This document shows, piece by piece, positions 1-6,355 of a stretch of 9,687 nt of DNA. Below the pieces are notes generated by a model, which saw nothing but the letters and a program-made list of their open reading frames with translations, was not told the origin of the DNA and did not search any database. Position numbers and translations under genes: made by a program. The stretch comes from Ruminococcus sp. UBA946. GTDB lineage: Bacteria; Bacillota; Clostridia; Oscillospirales; Ruminococcaceae. Position 1 is the stretch's first letter; every line of letters starts with the position of its first letter. The stretch is from contig DBCY01000172.1 in assembly GCA_002293295.1 (NCBI GenBank), forward strand, positions 3,950 through 13,636. The letters run 5' to 3'.

Positions 1-53
1 TCTGGAATCTGGAATCTTATTGTAAAGTAAAATTTCTTAAGTTGTTGTCATTG
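1..53. mobile_element. 3' part of a miniature inverted-repeat element (copy A), cut by the window edge
   Basis: These 53 bases match 1343-1395 at 46 of 53 positions without gaps. The match ends at exactly the base where the complete copy (1249-1395) ends. The reverse complement of the outer 16 bases, CAATGACAACAACTTA, agrees at 13 of 16 positions with the left end of the complete copy. Two 7-bp units (tctggaa) open the segment. The left end lies outside the window, so its target duplication cannot be seen. The 10 bases 54-63 (ctttccacac) would be one copy of it if the element behaves like copy B. Confidence 0.75.
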
Positions 54-67
54 CTTTCCACACTCCT

Positions 68-1201
68 ATGATAATTACTGATGTTTATGCCGACGGATAT
101 AAAAATTTATCCGGCGTTAATATTTCGCTTGACCCGAATATGAATATCCTGTGCGGTGAAAACGCCCAGGGTAAAACCAATCTTATAGAAGCCGTGTGGC
201 TTTGCTCGGGCTGCAGGTCATTCCGTTCGACAAGGGATAAGGATTTTATCGGTTTTGACAGGGATTTTACCGATGTCAGAATCGATTTTGAGGACTCGCT
301 GAGAACCCAGAGCATAAGGTTCGCGGTTAAAAAAAATGCCGTAAAGGATAAATCGGTAACTTTGAACGGTGTAAAGCTTCCGCTCTTGTCAAGTCTTTTC
401 GGTCAGTTAAACTGCATTGCGTTTACTCCGGCAGACCTGGAGCTTTCAAAGGGTTCGCCCGATAACAGGCGTTCATTCATCGACCTTTCGATTGCGCAAA
501 TAAAGCCGTCTTATGTGAATGCCCTTAATACCTATAACAACATCCTTTCACAAAGAAACGCTCTTTTGAAAAGTATGCAGAATATGCTGAAAAACAACTG
601 TCCGGATACCTCAATGCTTGAAATCTGGGACGGTCAGCTTGCCGCGGCAGGAGCATATATCTCCCTGCTTCGTTATACTTATTGTAATAATTTGAATAAA
701 TATACAAAAGAATTATACTACAATATTACGGATGGTAAAGAAAAATTACTTTTATACTATTTATCAACTATATTCAATGAGATTTCAGAAAATTCCGATT
801 ATAAAACTGATTTATATGAGTTATATTTGTCAAAACTGAAAAAAAGTATTAATGACGATATAAAGGCGGGTTTTACTACATCGGGTGTTCACAGGGATGA
901 TGTAATCACTGAAATAAACGGACTTTTAACAAGGAATTTCGGTTCACAGGGACAAGCCAGAAGCGTAGCTCTGGCAATGAAAATCGCACATGCCCAGATT
1001 CTTGCCAAGGAAAGCGGGGAAACTCCCGTTATGCTTCTTGACGATGTGCTGTCGGAGCTTGATTCAAAAAGACAAAAATTTATTCTTAACAACATAAGGG
1101 ATATGCAGGTACTGATAACATGCTGTGATGATAAATTCATTTCGGGACTGACAGGGGGAAAGGTTTTCAGTGTTCGGGAAGGAAGAATTTCAGATTTATA
1201 A
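68..1201 (+). CDS. recF: RecF, DNA replication/repair ATPase
   Basis: RecF is an SMC-like ATPase that binds gapped DNA and, with RecO and RecR, helps load RecA at stalled forks. Its nucleotide-binding loop is GENAQGKTN (residues 30-38). The RecF-specific GSPDNRRSF follows at about 129-137, the ABC-type signature GSQGQARS lies at 292-299, and Walker B with the D-loop is VMLLDDVLSELD (321-332). The length, 377 aa, is normal for the family (about 360-380). The N-terminus aligns with known RecF proteins from the first Met, which supports ATG 68. No SD precedes this start: the bases before it are pyrimidine-rich (ccacactcct). A repeat element ends 14 bp upstream. The middle of the gene (about 670-860, the variable lever region) is noticeably more AT-rich than either end. 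remB and gyrB follow, as in many Firmicutes. Confidence 0.97.
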   Translation: MIITDVYADGYKNLSGVNISLDPNMNILCGENAQGKTNLIEAVWLCSGCRSFRSTRDKDFIGFDRDFTDVRIDFEDSLRTQSIRFAVKKNAVKDKSVTLNGVKLPLLSSLFGQLNCIAFTPADLELSKGSPDNRRSFIDLSIAQIKPSYVNALNTYNNILSQRNALLKSMQNMLKNNCPDTSMLEIWDGQLAAAGAYISLLRYTYCNNLNKYTKELYYNITDGKEKLLLYYLSTIFNEISENSDYKTDLYELYLSKLKKSINDDIKAGFTTSGVHRDDVITEINGLLTRNFGSQGQARSVALAMKIAHAQILAKESGETPVMLLDDVLSELDSKRQKFILNNIRDMQVLITCCDDKFISGLTGGKVFSVREGRISDL

Positions 1202-1238
1202 GAAAAGGTTTTGAAGATTATTCAGTAAATAAAACGCA

Positions 1239-1405
1239 GGTGACAGAGCAATGTCAGCAGCTTAGTGAATTATATTTGTAGGGAACGACGCCCTGCGCCG
1301 CAGCGTTGCGTTCCGTTTTAAACATAAATCTGGTAACTGGCGTCTGGAATCCGGAATCTTTTTGTATAGTAAAATCTCTTAAGTTGTTACCATCGGGTGA
1401 CAGAG
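1239..1405. mobile_element. Complete miniature transposable element (copy B, 1249-1395) with 10-bp target-site duplication
   Basis: A 147-bp segment (1249-1395) is bracketed by a perfect direct repeat, ggtgacagag, at 1239-1248 and 1396-1405. Its ends are imperfect inverted repeats: CAATGTCAGCAGCTTA at 1249-1264 against CGATGGTAACAACTTA (reverse complement of 1380-1395), 11 of 16 identical. The right third is repeated upstream of recF (1-53). The centre carries a hairpin: ggaacg (1282-1287) pairs with cgttcc (1309-1314), with an inner ctgc/gcag stem. There is no coding capacity, so movement would need a transposase acting in trans. From memory, a 10-12 bp duplication and ends reading ATG...CAACTTAAG are features of IS231-type members of the IS4 family; that assignment is inference. 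Removing the element and one duplication leaves a 58-bp recF-remB spacer with the remB SD intact. Confidence 0.8.
1329..1356. repeat. Four degenerate 7-bp tandem units inside the miniature element
   Basis: The units read tctggta, actggcg, tctggaa and tccggaa in succession, then run into tc. Copy A shows two identical tctggaa units at 1-14, truncated by the window edge. The units look like an expandable stretch inside the element. Their function is unknown. Confidence 0.5.
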
Positions 1406-1416
1406 AGGAGCTAGTT

Positions 1417-1674
1417 ATGTATTTGCATTTAGGAGGGGATACCGTTGTTTTTGACAGGAATATTATCGGGATTTTTGACATTGAAAATACCTCCGTAAGC
1501 AAATATACCAGGAATTTTCTTTCATCAGCCGGAAAAAACGGGAATGCCGTTTCTGTTTCCTATGAGATGCCGAAGTCATTTATTCTGTGCAATGACTTGA
1601 CAACAAAGGTGAATACAGTATTTATATCGCAGGTTTCCGTTTCAACTTTAAAAAAGCGGAATAAAGGATTTTAA
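1417..1674 (+). CDS. remB: RemB-like (DUF370 family) small DNA-binding regulator
   Basis: This 85-aa protein opens with MYLHLGGDTVV and continues through IIGIFDIEN, PKSFIL and a C-terminal SVSTLKKR. The pattern and length match Bacillus subtilis RemB (YaaB), the small protein between recF and gyrB that takes part in biofilm matrix control in that organism. Its exact role here cannot be read from sequence. ATG 1417 is chosen because a strong SD, gagaggag (1403-1410), lies six bases upstream and the protein then starts exactly like RemB. A longer upstream extension in the same frame runs into the miniature element and is not credible. gyrB follows 63 bp later. The SD overlaps the right-hand target duplication of the inserted element, so insertion happened immediately in front of the translation signal. 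Confidence 0.9.
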   Translation: MYLHLGGDTVVFDRNIIGIFDIENTSVSKYTRNFLSSAGKNGNAVSVSYEMPKSFILCNDLTTKVNTVFISQVSVSTLKKRNKGF

Positions 1675-1691
1675 TAAATTAACAGCCAGAT

Positions 1692-1708
1692 TATAATACA
1701 AATTGTAT
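1692..1708 (+). promoter_or_regulatory. Candidate -10 box overlapping a palindrome before gyrB
   Basis: TATAAT lies at 1692-1697, and a palindrome of ATACAA and TTGTAT arms around one base lies at 1696-1708. No convincing -35 sits 16-18 bp upstream. The spacer is very AT-rich, so both motifs could be chance. A promoter or operator here would let gyrB be driven independently of recF and remB. Confidence 0.25.
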
Positions 1709-1719
1709 ATATGATATAA

Positions 1720-3678
<1,959 letters not shown>

Positions 3679-3682
3679 TTAT

Positions 3683-3788
3683 AATTAATAATTAACAATT
3701 AATAATTAACAATGTTGGTATACCGCCGCAGGCGGTATGATTTGAAAATTAGTTATAAAACATTATCTCTTATTGATTGTTAATTATT
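3683..3788. repeat. Inverted-repeat element with tandem 14-mers and central hairpin, after gyrB
   Basis: Two perfect tandem copies of aattaataattaac occupy 3683-3696 and 3697-3710. The segment 3687-3714 is inversely repeated at 3761-3788, about 23 of 28 positions by hand alignment, including a perfect 13-bp arm (attgttaattatt, 3776-3788). In the middle is a perfect GC-rich hairpin, ataccgcc-gca-ggcggtat (3720-3738). The hairpin has no U-rich tail, so I do not call it an intrinsic terminator, although it may attenuate gyrB transcription or stabilise a 3' end. No target duplication is visible outside the arms. The design (AT-rich arms around a GC-rich hairpin) suggests a dispersed intergenic repeat unrelated in sequence to the 1249-1395 element. 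Confidence 0.6.
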
Positions 3789-3828
3789 GAAATAAGTAAG
3801 GGACGGGAATTTTCAAGGAGATATAAAT

Positions 3829-4518
3829 ATGGGAATGTTAAGCGAAATGTTCGGGGATTCCGAGGGAAACGCACAGCAGGCGGGCTCCGCGGATTCCGAA
3901 TTACTTGCTAAGGGGAATTATACCAGCGACGCCGGTGAAATACTGTCCGGCTATAAAACCTTTCAGAAGAAATACGTTTATAAAAGGGTAGCTGTCAAGC
4001 TTTTGATTGTGGCAGTGGCTCTGGTGTCATCGGTTATGATGCTTATAACAAGCGAGCCGGGCGATTTAATGCCCTTCTTATGCCTGTTGATTTGCATTGC
4101 GGCGGCGGTTTATTTCATTAACGAGCCTGTGTCAAACAAAAAAAAGGTCAGGAACGGCGTCGAAGCTATACAAGGCGCCGAATATGAGGCGCAGATTTAT
4201 GCCGGTAAAATCGTTATTTCAACGGTTGGAAACGCGGATACAGGGGAAGAAGAAGCTTCTGATGATTTAATAATTACCGCCGGTGAAGCAGAAAACTCAG
4301 GGGACGGCGGCATGCAGGAATCCGATGAAATACCCGCAACGGTGATTCACCTTGATTCGCCGATTGTCGATTTCATTGAGAGGGACGATATTTTTATAGT
4401 CGTTATAAAAAAATCATATGTGTTTATTATCCCTAAAAAAGCCTTTTCCGAAGATGAGGTAAAAGCCGTAAGCGATAAAATGAAGCTTATACTTGGGATA
4501 AGGTATAAGTCTGCATGA
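3829..4518 (+). CDS. YcxB-like two-helix membrane protein, function unknown
   Basis: This is a 229-aa protein with an acidic, probably cytoplasmic N-terminus (1-50), two hydrophobic segments (about 55-74 and 80-98) joined by a short loop with SEPGDLMP, and a C-terminal cytoplasmic domain. The last 60 residues, ending in IVVIKKSYVFIIPKKAFSED and an amphipathic helix, resemble the YcxB-like C-terminal domain: a beta-rich, PH-like fold whose last strand ends in an IPK-AF motif before a helix. Function in that family is unknown to me. A low-complexity acidic stretch (about 139-168) is inserted before the final strands and looks like a disordered loop. The start is supported by aaggag (3815-3820) eight bases before ATG. 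Base composition matches gyrB and gyrA, so it is probably native to the locus. The family assignment is moderate; the membrane topology is clearer. Confidence 0.65.
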   Translation: MGMLSEMFGDSEGNAQQAGSADSELLAKGNYTSDAGEILSGYKTFQKKYVYKRVAVKLLIVAVALVSSVMMLITSEPGDLMPFLCLLICIAAAVYFINEPVSNKKKVRNGVEAIQGAEYEAQIYAGKIVISTVGNADTGEEEASDDLIITAGEAENSGDGGMQESDEIPATVIHLDSPIVDFIERDDIFIVVIKKSYVFIIPKKAFSEDEVKAVSDKMKLILGIRYKSA

Positions 4519-4542
4519 TAAAATGAAAGGATAGAATATTTC

Positions 4543-5187
4543 GTGAATATATCTATTTATGAAAAAATTAATAAACTTGCTGAAAAATATGCAGATGAAC
4601 TAGTTAATAAAGTCAATGAACGTATAGTTGAAATGAATGTTGATGATAATTCCCATTACTTAATATACCGTGTGTTGGGAATTACTGATGACGAAGGTCG
4701 TTTAATTGATATTTATCAAAATAAAGGTCGTTTTCTTTATAAATATGCAGGTTCTTTTTTAGAAGAAGCTGCAATTACATGTATGCAGTCAAAATATATA
4801 ACTGCTCAAAAGAAAATTAAAATACCTAATACATTGGGAATTAGACCCAAAACCTTTGAAATAGATTGTCTTGTAGATAATTTTGCTCATGAAATTAAAT
4901 GGAGGGACGCTACTACAGACGGTGACCATATAACAAAAGAGCATACTAGGGTTAAGGTAATTAAGGAAAAGGGGTTAGTACCTGTCCGCGTAATGTTTTA
5001 TTATCCAAATCGCGAGCAAGCAAAAAAAATTCAAGATACATTACAAACATTATATAAAGGTGTTAATGGTAAATATTATTATGGAGATGCAGCATGGAAA
5101 TACATAAAATCATTTACAAGTGTTGATTTATTAGAAATCCTCATTAATATTGCAAATTCAAGGGGGCTACAATATGCTGATAAATGA
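4543..5187 (+). CDS. Type II restriction endonuclease, probably ApaLI-like
   Basis: This 214-aa protein has a PD-(D/E)xK nuclease core: Asp108 in FEIDCL, then Glu117-x-Lys119 in HEIKW, with a preceding helix carrying Glu74/Glu75 (SFLEEAA). The stretch EIKWRDATTDGDHITKEH (117-134) resembles what I remember of the ApaLI-like restriction endonuclease family, whose founder cuts GTGCAC. The exact specificity here is inference. I found no GTGCAC by eye in this window, which is only weakly informative at this length. The start is GTG 4543, twelve bases after a modest SD (gaaagg, 4525-4530). Other upstream ATGs are out of frame. The gene is strikingly AT-rich (bases 5041-5100 have 16 G/C of 60) with many ATA, TTA and AAA codons, unlike gyrB and gyrA. 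It runs into its methyltransferase with a 14-bp overlap, and the pairing itself supports an R-M role. Confidence 0.8.
   Translation: MNISIYEKINKLAEKYADELVNKVNERIVEMNVDDNSHYLIYRVLGITDDEGRLIDIYQNKGRFLYKYAGSFLEEAAITCMQSKYITAQKKIKIPNTLGIRPKTFEIDCLVDNFAHEIKWRDATTDGDHITKEHTRVKVIKEKGLVPVRVMFYYPNREQAKKIQDTLQTLYKGVNGKYYYGDAAWKYIKSFTSVDLLEILINIANSRGLQYADK
5161..5166 (+). promoter_or_regulatory. Ribosome binding site that sets the methyltransferase start
   Basis: AGGGGG lies inside the end of the nuclease gene, seven bases before ATG 5174. It favours that ATG over the in-frame TTG at 5150, which has no SD. Translation of the modification enzyme can therefore start independently while the ribosome finishes the nuclease. 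Confidence 0.7.
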
Positions 5188-6337
5188 TGATTGTTTATAT
5201 ACAATGAGGAAATTTGAAGATGAAATTATTGATATGGTTTACCTTGACCCGCCTTTTTTTACACAAAAAAGACAATCTCTTAAAAATCGGGATGGATTTG
5301 AATATAATTTTAATGATACTTGGGATTCAATGGATTCTTATTTATTATATTTGAAAACCAGAATTGTTGAAATTAAAAGAATATTAAAAAAAACAGGCTC
5401 AATTTTTTTACACTGCGATAAATCAGCTTCACATTATTTAAGGGTATTATTAGATGAAGTATTTGGAGTGACAAATTTTAGAGGAGAGATAATATGGATA
5501 TATAAAAGATGGTCTAACTCCCACAACGGTTTGATGAATTCTCATCAAACTATATTATATTATAGTAAATCTAAAAAATTTACTTTTAATAAATTATATA
5601 CTAAGTATTCACCGGCAACAAACATTGACCAAATATTACAAGATCGAGTTAGGAATTCTGATGGTAAAGTAATATATAAAAAGGATAGAGACGGTAATAT
5701 AGTGTTTACAAACGAGAAAAGAGGAGTACCCTTATCCGATGTATGGGATATACCGTTTTTAAATCCAAAAGCAAGAGAAAGGGTTGGCTATCCAACACAA
5801 AAACCTATTATTCTTTTAGAAAGACTGATTGAAATAAGTACAAACGAGAATGATATTGTTTTAGACCCTTTTTGCGGGAGTGGAACGACATTAGTTGCTG
5901 CTGATATATTAAATAGAAAATATATAGGGATTGATATAAGTGAGGAAGCGGTGCAATTGACAAAACTTCGCTTGAAAAATCCTGTTAAAACAGAATCAAA
6001 CCTGTTAAATTCCGGGGTTAAAGCATATGATAAAAAAAATGATATAGAAAAACAAATATTAAGTAATTTTAGTTGTCATACAGTACAGCGTAACAAAGGG
6101 ATAGACGCTTTTTTATCGAGAAAGCATAATAATATGTTGATTCCGATACGAATACAGAAGGAACAAGAAACTCTTTCAGAGGCAGTGGAAATGTTAAATA
6201 GAGCAGCAGTTAAAAAAGGCTGTAATTTAAAGATATTAATAAAAACAAATAGTAAAGATGATAATGTTAATATACCGCCGGATATAATTATTATGGATAG
6301 CTATCAATTAACAATAGACGGAATATTGTTTAAATAA
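5174..6337 (+). CDS. Beta-class DNA methyltransferase of a type II R-M system
   Basis: This is a 387-aa S-adenosylmethionine-dependent DNA amino-methyltransferase that would protect host sites from the adjacent nuclease. Catalytic motif IV is DPPF (25-28), near the N-terminus. The variable middle (about 110-200) is the expected target-recognition region. Then come GYPTQKP (205-211, motif X), DPFCGSGTT (231-239, motif I) and GIDIS (252-256, acidic motif II). The IV-TRD-X-I order defines the beta class. DPPF suggests N6-adenine, but N4-cytosine cannot be excluded. Residues about 285-387 extend beyond the catalytic domain and include QRNKGIDAFL and IPIRIQKEQ, which look like a degenerate Mrr-type nuclease fold. 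Base composition is as AT-rich as the nuclease. It ends 18 bp before gyrA with no terminator between. Confidence 0.92.
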   Translation: MLINDDCLYTMRKFEDEIIDMVYLDPPFFTQKRQSLKNRDGFEYNFNDTWDSMDSYLLYLKTRIVEIKRILKKTGSIFLHCDKSASHYLRVLLDEVFGVTNFRGEIIWIYKRWSNSHNGLMNSHQTILYYSKSKKFTFNKLYTKYSPATNIDQILQDRVRNSDGKVIYKKDRDGNIVFTNEKRGVPLSDVWDIPFLNPKARERVGYPTQKPIILLERLIEISTNENDIVLDPFCGSGTTLVAADILNRKYIGIDISEEAVQLTKLRLKNPVKTESNLLNSGVKAYDKKNDIEKQILSNFSCHTVQRNKGIDAFLSRKHNNMLIPIRIQKEQETLSEAVEMLNRAAVKKGCNLKILIKTNSKDDNVNIPPDIIIMDSYQLTIDGILFK

Positions 6338-6340
6338 GTT

Positions 6341-6345
6341 AGGAG
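6341..6345 (+). promoter_or_regulatory. Ribosome binding site for the TTG start of gyrA
   Basis: AGGAG starts three bases after the methyltransferase stop and ends ten bases before TTG 6356. It lies in the short junction between the R-M cassette and gyrA. No other SD serves gyrA. Confidence 0.65.
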
Positions 6346-6355
6346 TTGTTAAATT

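Noticed and set aside
670..860. Possible foreign segment within recF because of high AT content
   Set aside because: The frame is continuous and the stretch coincides with the variable lever region of RecF, where relaxed composition is expected.
1306..1416. N-terminal extension of remB from an upstream start at 1306
   Set aside because: The extension would be encoded by the miniature element and has no SD. ATG 1417 has a strong SD and gives the family-typical N-terminus.
3720..3738. Perfect hairpin after gyrB as an intrinsic terminator
   Set aside because: The stem is strong but no run of T follows, and it sits within a symmetric repeat element. It is better treated as part of that element.
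3739..3828. A sigma-A promoter for the membrane-protein gene
   Set aside because: TTGAAA at 3742-3747 has no -10 hexamer at acceptable spacing, and the other AT-rich matches are no better than chance.
4519..4560. Direct repeats or att-like sequence marking the R-M insertion ends
   Set aside because: Comparing the left junction (4505-4560) with the right (6330-6380) gave only short AT-rich resemblances, no convincing duplication. The insertion mechanism is unresolved.
5150..5173. TTG 5150 as the methyltransferase start
   Set aside because: It has no SD and adds eight residues with no family support. ATG 5174 has AGGGGG at seven bases and starts MLINDD, close to the usual distance before motif IV.
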